Below, piece after piece: positions 24,333 through 35,000 of a stretch of 64,000 nt of DNA. Source of the stretch: Pteria penguin (lineage: Eukaryota; Mollusca; Bivalvia; Pterioida; Pteriidae); assembly GCA_035048485.1 (NCBI GenBank), contig CM068585.1:57824637-57888636 (forward strand), written 5' to 3'. Every line of letters begins with the position of its first letter. Within the stretch, counting starts at the first letter, position 1. The notes under the pieces are model-generated. The model searched no databases. It was not told the origin of the DNA and saw only the letters and a program-made list of their open reading frames with translations. The translations under genes and the position numbers were made by a program.

Positions 24333-26260
24333 TTTATCCCCAATTTAACCCCAAGGGTTAAAAAGGGTCAAACATTTTAACCCCAATTTAACCCTAAGGG
24401 CTGAAAAGGGTCAAACTTTTTAACCCCAATTTTACACCAAGGGTTAAAAAGGGTCAACCTTTTTAACCCCAATTTTACACCAAGGGTTAAAAAGGGTCAA
24501 AGTTTTTAACCCCAATTTAACCCTTGGGGTTAAAAAGGGTCAAACTTTTTATCCCCAATTTAACCCTTGGGGTTAAAAAGGGTCAAACTTTTTAACCCCA
24601 ATTTAATCCTTGGGGTTAAAAAGGGTCAAACTTTTTAACCCCAATTTAACCCTTGGGGTTAAAAAGGGTCAAACATTTTAACCCCAATTTAACCCTTGGG
24701 GTTAAAAAGGGTCAAACTTTTTAACCCCAATTTTACCCCAAGGGTTAAAAAGGGTCAACCTTTTTAACCCCAATTTTACCCCAAGGGTTAAAAAGGGTCA
24801 AACTTTTTAACCCCAATGTAACCCCAAGGGTTAAAAAGAGTCAAACGTTTTAACCCCAATTTAACCCCAATGGTTAAAAAGGGTCAAATTTTTTAACCTC
24901 AATTTAACCCCAACGGTTAAAAGGGGTAAAACTTTTAAACTCCAATGTTTTGCAAATTCACTCCTTTTATAGCCTCTATACTATATTAAAAAGCATAATT
25001 CAACACTTTTTCTTAAACAAGTGCGATATTTGAACCCTTATATCTTTGCTAATACCTCAGCTAAGACTAATGTCCTAATAAATTTAAAAAGAGCTCTAAA
25101 AGACCTTTCCAACGATATAAAATAAGCCATAAAAATAGTCCGATTTAGGCACAAAATGGACAGTTACTTATGACCAAAGTAGCCATTTTTGGTCTACGAA
25201 AGTCCAGACAGTAAATATCTGCCAATTTTGGACGCTTATATCTTTGCCATTAAATGGGTTAGCACCATTGTTTTTTTTATAGTCTAAACGTGTTCTTAAA
25301 TACCTTTCCAACGATATAAAATAAGTTTAAATTGTTGTTACGATCGTTCTAGGATAGTCTGTTAAACATATTAGAACATCATACAAATTGGACACATTTT
25401 TTGTAAAAATATGCATTGTTTGGACACTTATATCTTAATAATATCTTAGTCAATGTTTTTACATATCCTAAGAGTACTTTAAAAGACCTTTCTAATGATG
25501 TTGGTAGGTATCCTCTGCTAAAATGCTGTAATAGGTGGTCACTTTTGGCCAAAGTAACCAATTTTGGGTCCCCAAAATTTTCTAAGTCCGATGGGCGCAA
25601 GTGATGTTATTCAGATATTTTCGTATTTTGCGTGAAGGGTTCAGATTAACTTAGCCATCGATTTGATATATAAAACGGCTTCTGACTTTATGATAAATAT
25701 AATTAATAGAATAGATATACATTTAAGCATTAAATTTATTCAACAAGATACAAAGGTTAGGGTTAGGGTTAGGGTTATACAACGAGAGCCTCAGTCGTAT
25801 ACACAGATTTGAACTAAAAACGACAACAAAGACGAATTTTCGAGTAAGGGTTAACCGGTTTAAACCAGGGTTAAACCGGTTGAACCTGGGTTAAACCGTT
25901 TTATCCGGTTTAAACATTTGTGATCATTTGGATCATAACAAAGTGCAAAAAATTATAAAATGGAGCAAGAAACAATACAAGATTAGACGTTTTGCATCCA
26001 AACTGGCGTAATATTTCATATAGAATTTATCATTAATACATGAGAAGGAGGATATTTGTAGGCCTACAAAATGAGACCAAGTTCAAATAAATTGGTTCAC
26101 AAATTAAAAAGATACAGCCCATTCAGATATGAATTTACTACACAAATCTTATGAGAACATTCTGGTCACGTGATATCTATTTTTAGAAAAATTCTCTTCT
26201 CTTCCCGCAAAATGCCTATACCCTAACCCTAACCCTAACCCTAACCCTAACCCTAACCCT
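24333..26260 (+). repeat. Macrosatellite copy 3
   Basis: The 43-bp array covers about 24,333-24,935, the core about 24,941-26,219, and a CCCTAA tract of about 40 bp follows. The internal reversed telomeric piece reads ttagggttagggttaggg here, while most other copies have an acggtt variant. Confidence 0.9.
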
Positions 26261-26809
26261 AGAATAGATATACATTTAAGCATTAAATTTATTCAACAAG
26301 ATACAAAGGTTAGGGTTAGGGTTAGGGTTATACAACGAGAGCCTCAGTCGTATACACAGATTTGGACTAAAAACGACAACAAAGACGAATTTTCGAGTAA
26401 GGGTTAACCGGTTTAAACCAGGGTTAAACCGGTTGAACCTGGGTTAAACCGTTTTATCCGGTTTAAACATTTGTGATCATTTGGATCATAACAAAGTGCA
26501 AAAAATTATAAAATGGAGCAAGAAACAATACAAGATTAGACGTTTTGCATCCAAACTGGCGTAATATTTCATATAGAATTTATCAATAATACATGAGAAG
26601 GAGGATATTTGTAGGCCTACAAAATGAGACCAAGTTCAAATAAATTGGTTCACAAATTAAAAAGATACAGCCCATTCAGATATGAATTTACTACACAAAT
26701 CTTATGAGAACATTCTGGTCACGTGATATCTATTTTTAGAAAAATTCTCTACTCTTCCCGCAAAATGCCTATACCCTAACCCTAACCCTAACCCTAACCC
26801 TAACCCTAA
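26261..26809 (+). repeat. Macrosatellite copy 4, truncated
   Basis: It begins in the middle of the core (agaatagatatacattt, matching about 21,721 in copy 1) and lacks the 43-bp array and the first 0.77 kb of the core. The core end and a CCCTAA tract (26,773-26,809) are present. The left junction is ccctagaatag, sharing tag with the normal sequence aatagaatag. Confidence 0.9.
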
Positions 26810-28520
26810 TCCTTGGGGTTAAAAAGGGTCAAACTTTTTAACCCCAATTTAACCCTTGGGGTTAAAAAGGGTCAAACATTTTAACCCCAATTTAACCCTT
26901 GGGGTTAAAAAGGGTCAAACTTTTTAACCCCAATTTTACCCCAAGGGTTAAAAAGGGTCAACCTTTTTAACCCCAATTTTACCCCAAGGGTTAAAAAGGG
27001 TCAACCTTTTTAACCCCAATTTAACCCCAAGGGTTAAAAAGAGTCAAACGTTTTAACCCCAATTTAACCCCAATGGTTAAAAAGGGTCAAATTTTTTAAC
27101 CTCAATTTAACCCCAACGGTTAAAAGGGGTAAAACTTTTAAACTCCAATGTTTTGCAAATTCACTCCTTTTATAGCCTCTATACTATATTAAAAAGCATA
27201 ATTCAACACTTTTTCTTAAACAAGTGCGATATTTGAACCCTTATATCTTTGCTAATACCTCAGCTAAGACTAATGTCCTAATAAATTTAAAAAGAGCTCT
27301 AAAAGACCTTTCCAACGATATAAAATAAGCCATAAAAATAGTCCGATTTAGGCACAAAATGGACAGTTACTTATGACCAAAGTAGCCATTTTTGGTCTAC
27401 GAAAGTCCAGACAGTAAATATCTGCCAATTTTGGACGCTTATATCTTTGCCATTAAATGGGTTAGCACCATTGTTTTTTTTATAGTCTAAACGTGTTCTT
27501 AAATACCTTTCCAACGATATAAAATAAGTTTAAATTGTTGTTACGATCGTTCTAGGATAGTCTGTTAAACATATTAGAACATCATACAAATTGGACACAT
27601 TTTTTGTAAAAATATGCATTGTTTGGACACTTATATCTTAATAATATCTTAGTCAATGTTTTTACATATCCTAAGAGTACTTTAAAAGACCTTTCTAATG
27701 ATGTTGGTAGGTATCCTCTGCTAAAATGCTGTAATAGGTGGTCACTTTTGGCCAAAGTAACCAATTTTGGGTCCCCAAAATTTTCTAAGTCCGATGGGCG
27801 CAAGTGATGTTATTCAGATATTTTCGTATTTTGCGTGAAGGGTTCAGATTAACTTAGCCATCGATTTGATATATAAAACGGCTTCTGACTTTATGATAAA
27901 TATAATTAATAGAATAGATATACATTTAAGCATTAAATTTATTCAACAAGATACAAAGGTTAGGGTTACGGTTAGGGTTATACAACGAGAGCCTCAGTCG
28001 TATACACAGATTTGGACTAAAAACGACAACAAAGACGAATTTTCGAGTAAGGGTTAACCGGTTTAAACCAGGGTTAAACCGGTTGAACCTGGGTTAAACC
28101 GTTTTATCCGGTTTAAACATTTGTGATCATTTGGATCATAACAAAGTGCAAAAAATTATAAAATGGAGCAAGAAACAATACAAGATTAGACGTTTTGCAT
28201 CCAAACTGGCGTAATATTTCATATAGAATTTATCATTAATACATGAGAAGGAGGATATTTGTAGGCCTACAAAATGAGACCAAGTTCAAATAAATTGGTT
28301 CACAAATTAAAAAGATACAGCCCATTCAGATATGAATTTACTACACAAATCTTATGAGAACATTCTGGTCACGTGATATCTATTTTTAGAAAAATTCTCT
28401 TCTCTTCCCGCAAAATGCCTATACCCTAACCCTAACCCTAACCCTAACCCTAACCCTAACCCTAACCCTAACCAAACCCTAACCCCTAACCCTAACCCTA
28501 ACCCTAACCCTAACCCTAAT
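26810..28520 (+). repeat. Macrosatellite copy 5
   Basis: A shorter 43-bp array (about 26,810-27,140) starts mid-unit at tccttggggtt directly after CCCTAA. The core covers about 27,146-28,423 and a 97-bp CCCTAA tract with two slips (near 28,472 and 28,483) follows. Confidence 0.9.
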
Positions 28521-30242
28521 CCTTGGGGTTAAAAAGGGTCAAACTTTTTAACCCCAATTTAACCCTTGGGGTTAAAAAGGGTCAAACATTTTAACCCCAA
28601 TTTAACCCTTGGGGTTAAAAAGGGTCAAACTTTTTAACCCCTATTTTACCCCAAGGGTTAAAAAGGGTCAACCTTTTTAACCCCAATTTTACCCCAAGGG
28701 TTAAAAAGGGTCAACCTTTTTAACCCCAATTTAACCCCAAGGGTTAAAAAGAGTCAAACGTTTTAACCCCAATTTAACCCCAATGGTTAAAAAGGGTCAA
28801 ATTTTTTAACCTCAATTTAACCCCAACGGTTAAAAGGGGTAAAACTTTTAAACTCCAATGTTTTGCAAATTCACTCCTTTTATAGCCTCTATACTATATT
28901 AAAAAGCATAATTCAACACTTTTTCTTAAACAAGTGCGATATTTGAACCCTTATATCTTTGCTAATACCTCAGCTAAGACTAATGTCCTAATAAATTTAA
29001 AAAGAGCTCTAAAAGACCTTTCCAACGATATAAAATAAGCCATAAAAATAGTCCGATTTAGGCACAAAATGGACAGTTACTTATGACCAAAGTAGCCATT
29101 TTTGGTCTACGAAAGTCCAGACAGTAAATATCTGCCAATTTTGGACGCTTATATCTTTGCCATTAAATGGGTTAGCACCATTGTTTTTTTTTATAGTCTA
29201 AACGTGTTCTTAAATACCTTTCCAACGATATAAAATAAGTTTAAATTGTTGTTACGATCGTTCTAGGATAGTCTGTTAAACATATTAGAACATCATACAA
29301 ATTGGACACATTTTTTGTAAAAATATGCATTGTTTGGACACTTATATCTTAATAATATCTTAGTCAATGTTTTTACATATCCTAAGAGTACTTTAAAAGA
29401 CCTTTCTAATGATGTTGGTAGGTATCCTCTGCTAAAATGCTGTAATAGGTGGTCACTTTTGGCCAAAGTAACCAATTTTGGGTCCCCAAAATTTTCTAAG
29501 TCCGATGGGCGCAAGTGATGTTATTCAGATATTTTCGTATTTTGCGTGAAGGGTTCAGATTAACTTAGCCATCGATTTGATATATAAAACGGCTTCTGAC
29601 TTTATGATAAATATAATTAATAGAATAGATATACATTTAAGCATTAAATTTATTCAACAAGATACAAAGGTTAGGGTTACGGTTAGGGTTATACAACGAG
29701 AGCCTCAGTCGTATACACAGATTTGGACTAAAAACAACAAAGACGAATTTTCGAGTAAGGGTTAACCGGTTTAAACCAGGGTTAAACCGGTTGAACCTGG
29801 GTTAAACCGTTTTATCCGGTTTAAACATTTGTGATCATTTGGATCATAACAAAGTGCAAAAAATTATAAAATGGAGCAAGAAACAATACAAGATTAGACG
29901 TTTTGCATCCAAACTGGCGTAATATTTCATATAGAATTTATCATTAATACATGAGAAGGAGGATATTTGTAGGCCTACAAAATGAGACCAAGTTCAAATA
30001 AATTGGTTCACAAATTAAAAAGATACAGCCCATTCAGATATGAATTTACTACACAAATCTTATGAGAACATTCTGGTCACGTGATATCTATTTTTAGAAA
30101 AATTCTCTTCTCTTCCCGCAAAATGCCTATACCCTAACCCTAACCCTAACCCTAACCCTAACCCTAACCCCAAACCCTAACCCTAACCCTAACCCTAACC
30201 CTAACCCTAACCCTACCCTAACCCTAACCCTAACCCTAACCC
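28521..30242 (+). repeat. Macrosatellite copy 6
   Basis: The 43-bp array (about 28,521-28,850) begins at the same mid-unit tccttggggtt as copy 5, so copies 5 and 6 are probably direct duplicates. The core covers about 28,856-30,130. The telomeric tract (30,131-30,242) has a few irregular units such as ccccaaaccc and ccctaccc. Confidence 0.9.
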
Positions 30243-30530
30243 TTCATTCAGTACATTTCCTAAAATAATTCCATATTCCGAGCAACATGTAAAATGGCTG
30301 CCAAATGTCTGCACAAGTAATGTACATCAAACAGAAAGAAGCTCATAAAATGCATTACTCAACTGTAACAAAATACATTAGTGGATCAATCCTAGCCCCG
30401 ATCAAGAGGGAAGGTATGCTATTAACCCTAACCCCTAACCCTAACCCTTAACCCTTAACCCTAACCCAAACCCTAACCCTAACCCAAACCCTAACCCTAA
30501 CCCTTAACCCTAACCCCTAACCCTAACCCT
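30243..30530. repeat. Short unique spacer and degenerate telomeric array
   Basis: 30,243-30,423 is unique AT-rich sequence without features. 30,424-30,530 is a degenerate array mixing ccctaa, cccttaa, cccctaa and cccaaa units. It looks older than the clean arrays to its left. Confidence 0.75.
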
Positions 30531-31012
30531 TTTATGAAGATTGAAAGGCTAGTTACTGAGTTATGACTATTAGAAAACTTTAAAATTATCTGTAAAAATG
30601 CCTAAAGTACAGTCTTATTTCAGATCTAGGTCTATCTAAATCTAGTGTGGTAGTAATATAATGCCACAATATAATTAATTACATAATGGATGACCTGCAC
30701 ACAAAATTTCATAAAGACTGAATGGCTAGTTACCGAGTTATGACCCCTAGAAATCTGAAAATATTGCTTATAACGAATGCATAACGTACAGTCTTCAGAC
30801 AAGTGTAGGTCTTACTTATTTTAGAGTGGAAGTACTATAATGTTTATGGTATTGTTAATTACATAATTAATGACTTGCACACAAAGTTCTACGAGCATAA
30901 TATGGCTAGTTACTGAGTTATGACCATTAAAAAACTTAGAAAATTACCTTTCAAAATGCATATAGTACAGTCTTATAACAGGTCTAGATCTAACTAAAGT
31001 TACAATGGTAGT
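30531..31012 (-). repeat. Inverted 177-bp satellite, left part
   Basis: About 2.7 diverged copies of the 13,871-16,990 satellite in reverse orientation. The phrases gctagttactgagttatga (30,551, 30,904) and gctagttaccgagttatga (30,727) are the inverse of the left satellite's core phrase. The array resumes at about 36,170 after the recombinase unit. Confidence 0.85.
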
Positions 31013-31024
31013 AAGGGTTAGGGT
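31013..31024 (+). other. TTAGGG-like motif at left edge of recombinase unit
   Basis: aagggttagggtaa stands exactly between the inverted satellite and the 240-bp repeats. A similar ctagggttaggtaaa is at 36,056-36,071, near the other edge of the recombinase unit. Confidence 0.5.
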
Positions 31025-31910
31025 AAATTGATGACTTTTTATCTATTAATTGTAGATCCCTCGTATTACTCATAGTTTTAAATTTTTTTTTGGTGACAAA
31101 TCGATTGGTGTATAATACTTGCCGATCGGATAAACTTTTGTAGAAAGATTTTGGAGGTAAAGGTGGATGCATTAAATGGAAATGGTATGTTTTATGAGGT
31201 AATTAGACTATCAGTTGGAAGCACTTGATGCCGAACTTGTTACTATGATATTTATTAAACTTTATTTGATAACTTTTTAACGATTAATCGAAGACCCCCC
31301 CCCCCCCCCGTGTTACCCATATTTTGAAAGGATTTTTTGTGACAAATCGATTGGTGTATAACACTTTCCGATCGGATAAACTTTTCCCGAAAAAAAATCA
31401 AGGTAAATGTGAATGCATCCAATGGAATTGATATGTTTTATGAGGTAATTGGACAATCAATTGGAAGCACTAGATGTCTAACTTCTTAACTCAATATTTA
31501 TTAAACTTTATTTGATAACTTTTGAACTATTAATCGTAGACCCCCCGTGTTACCCATATTTTGAAAGGATTTTTTGTGACAAATCGATTGGTGTATAACA
31601 CTTTCCGATCGGATAAACTTTTCCCGAAAAAAAATCAAGGTAAATGTGAATGCATCCAATGGAATTGATATGTTTTATGAGGTAATTGGACAATCAATTG
31701 GAAGCACTAGATGTCTAACTTCTTAACTCAATATTTATTAAACTTTATTTGATAACTTTTGAACTATTAATCGTAGACCCCCCGTGTTACCCATATTTTG
31801 AAAGGATTTTTTGTGACAAATCGATTGGTGTATAACACTTTACGATCGGATAAACTTTTCCTGAAAAAAAAATCAAGGTAAAAGTGGATGCATCCAATGG
31901 AAGTGGTTAA
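31025..31910 (+). repeat. About 240-bp tandem repeat upstream of recombinase gene
   Basis: gatcggataaactttt recurs at about 31,124, 31,370, 31,607 and 31,844, so the period is 237-246 bp. Copies 2 to 4 are nearly identical; one carries a C-run at about 31,297-31,309. The array ends about 110 bp before the TATA box. A partial inverted copy lies at about 38,945-39,045. Confidence 0.88.
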
Positions 31911-32022
31911 TTCAAAAGGCGTCTAGTTCGGTATTGAGTTGTATACATTTAATGTCTAACTTGTTAACATTTGTTAACATCAGAATGGAATATGCCTAAC
32001 TTCTTCCTACATTTATTCCTCA

Positions 32023-32058
32023 TATATAAAAGTAGAATCTCCGGTAAAATTTCATTCT
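32023..32058 (+). promoter_or_regulatory. TATA box and initiator of recombinase gene
   Basis: tatataaaag at 32,023-32,032 is a canonical TATA box. ttcattct at 32,051-32,058 fits an initiator, with the likely start at about 32,054, some 30 bp downstream. A splice donor (gtgagt at 32,119) follows a short leader, which supports a real RNA polymerase II promoter. Confidence 0.65.
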
Positions 32059-35000
32059 AAGAGACGTCGTCGGAGAGAAAACATCGTAATTCTAACCAAG
32101 AAGAAGTAAAGAAGAATTGTGAGTTTTTAAACAATTAGTTTATGATAGTTTTACAATTTTACTATTAAGTATAACTGAATTTTTCAGTCATTCTTACAAT
32201 AATTCTTATCTTTCATTTAAATTTAATTAATCAATTGAGATAACGTGTATTCAATGCTATTTCCTATAATGGTTATACGCATATTTATATGGGTTTTTTT
32301 TTTATTTTTGTAGCTATCAAAATGTCGGATAGCGGGATATCAGAAGAATCGGAATGGTTTCCATTCCCTTATCCACAATTCGGACTCGGGGCGCAATTCA
32401 TATTCCTCATCTCTGCACGGTGTCCAGTTATACCACAACCCGAACCCAAGTCCAGAAGCACAAGGTGCAGGGCAGGTAGAGGTGGATCAGCAAGAGGCGG
32501 CTGCACCTGGTTCATCGAATTCGGATACCATTATATATGCACAGAAGACCAACCCAACCGAGGAACCATCAAGGTCTCCAGAGCTCTTCGAAACTGAAAG
32601 CGTGGTTCCACCGAGTGTTTCTGAAGAGGAGGAAAGGATGCGCCGCATCTCAGATTGGGTGATTCGTGGGGATTCCAGCCCGGAACCTTCCACTAGCCGT
32701 GCAACTGCAAGGTCAAAAAAAAAACGAATTAGAAATAAGATTCAGTGCAGTTATTGTGGACGATCAGTAGTCCATATCAACAGACATATACAGCAGGTAC
32801 ATGGGAAAGAAGTACCCAAAGACACCCATCTTAAGGACAAGTCAGGATATCTTGTAAGGAGGTGTCCAATCCAGGATTGCAACAAAGTGGTGTCTCGTCT
32901 AAATATTCACTTAAAAATCAACATGGGGTACATACCCCATCCAGGAGAAAGTCATTGGTAAAATCGGCACAAAAAGTGACAGAACCCACGAAGTACCAAA
33001 ACACAAGGAAAAGGGAACATGGTCCCACATCAGAAAGGTATTTTAATCATGTTATTGTTACCTTTTCATGTCATTTTCAGTGAGTATTTACATGTTTGAT
33101 ACGCATGCTCTTGTCTTACAGTTACAGTTTTGTTGGTTTTCTCTTTTATAAACTATATATTTCTTTGCAGAACATGGTCTGCCAAAAGGGCTGGTGCGGT
33201 TTCCAGGCGCCTCTGGCCGCCACATGGTACGGATTCCTGCATGGAAATATCTGTTGAAGTCCACAGCCCACCAAAGATGAAAAGTAGAACTGCCGACAGG
33301 TATGTTATTTGTCATTCAATTTACAATAGCTCTGATACCATATTTTATCTTGAATTCATAATACAAATTATATTGCAGACAGCGCTCACCACCCCAAAAA
33401 AGCCCAAGGGACCCTGGAAGTCCTTCCTCAGTATCCGAGGAAGATGAATATAAAGGCCCACCTAGCAAGAGGAGGAAGAATGTCTTTCCACAAAGGTATT
33501 TTCCATTTCTTATTGTTGTATAGCTCTTTCTAGATTCTCTTTATTCTTCCTGTACTTATGTCTGATATGTTTGTAGGGGTAGAACGGTGCATAGGTTAGA
33601 CACTCAGAGTCGACACAGGTGTCCCCGCCGGAAAGAGCAACAGCGCCTAACCCTGATCCAGATAGGAAAAAGCTCTGATACCATATTTTATCTTGAATTC
33701 ATAATACAAATTATATTGCAGACAGCGCTCACCACCCCAAGAAAGCCCAAGGGACCCTAGAAGTCCTTCCTCAGTATCCGAGGAAGATGAATATAGAGGC
33801 CCACCTAGCAAGAGGAGAAAGAATGTCTTTCCACAAAGGTATTTTCCGTTTCTTATTGTTGTATAGCTCTTTCTAGATTCTCTTTATTATTCGTGTGTCT
33901 GATATGTTTGTAGGGGTAGAACCGGCATAGGTTAGACACTGTCGACACAGGTGTCCCCCGCCGGAAAGGGCAACAGCGCCTAACCCAGACCCAGATAGGA
34001 AAAAGACTAATTATTATGATGGTAAGTATTATCTCTTAATTATTCATTTAAGCATGTATAATGATTCTTTATACGTATATATATATGAGTTACATTTGTT
34101 TTATTTCTATTTCTAAGTACCGCTCAACCGGAAATATGCGGGGTGGCTGAAAGGTCCTGAGATGCAGAAAACGTCGCAAATCACTTTACAGCACTGTAAA
34201 CAGCTGTTTTATATTTGGAGTGAAATAAAGTCTTCAAAAAAGTACATAGTGGAAGACCTGTTTAACACAGAGGCTTTAGGTCAGAAATGGTGGAGTAACT
34301 TTCTCCTTCAAGCTGGAACAAAAAGATCCTACCTTTCCAGCCTATCGTTGTTCATGGACTTCCTAAAGTCTCAAAATATTTCAACCACTGAGGCTGATAT
34401 CATCATAACTTGGACAAAGAGGGTGTCAAGGACTTTGCTCAAGTCATTAGCCCAGAGGTGGACTGGTGAAGCCTCGAGTGACATTAGTAAGTGATCATTG
34501 TTTTCTTTCTATCTAATCAGTAATTTTATTCTTTTATCTTCGAATGGTATTGCAATGTCGTCTGTTATTTTTACAGTGAACATGGTAAAACCAGAAGAAA
34601 TAAAAACATGGAGAGAACATCCGGCGATTACTGCAGTCGAGAAGGTAATAATATCTATGCCTAGCAAGCTGACAGATGAGGTATTCACCCTCATCAGAGA
34701 TTATATAATGCTAAGAATAATAATTGAAAATGGACAAAGATCAGGAGCCATTAAAAACCTCACAAACGAAGCATTCAGAAAGGCGCAGGTGTCCCCAGAT
34801 GGAGCCGTTATCGTTGTGTCTCGACACAAGACTGACTACATCGCACCCTGTCACTTAGCAATCACAAATGGTTTATACCAATATATAATAAACTATGCCT
34901 CCCTCGTAAAAAAGATCAATGGCTATGACAGCAGCAAACAGGCTCCTTTTTTCATCACTGTGGATGCATCAAAATTCACTTCATCTGCCTTGAATAAGAG

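Noticed and set aside
20413..29765. Open frames of 62, 63, 73 and 84 codons conserved in every macrosatellite copy and in the 425-bp duplicate
   Set aside because: Non-coding parts of the copies are equally identical, the frames overlap on opposite strands, and no motif or codon pattern supports coding.
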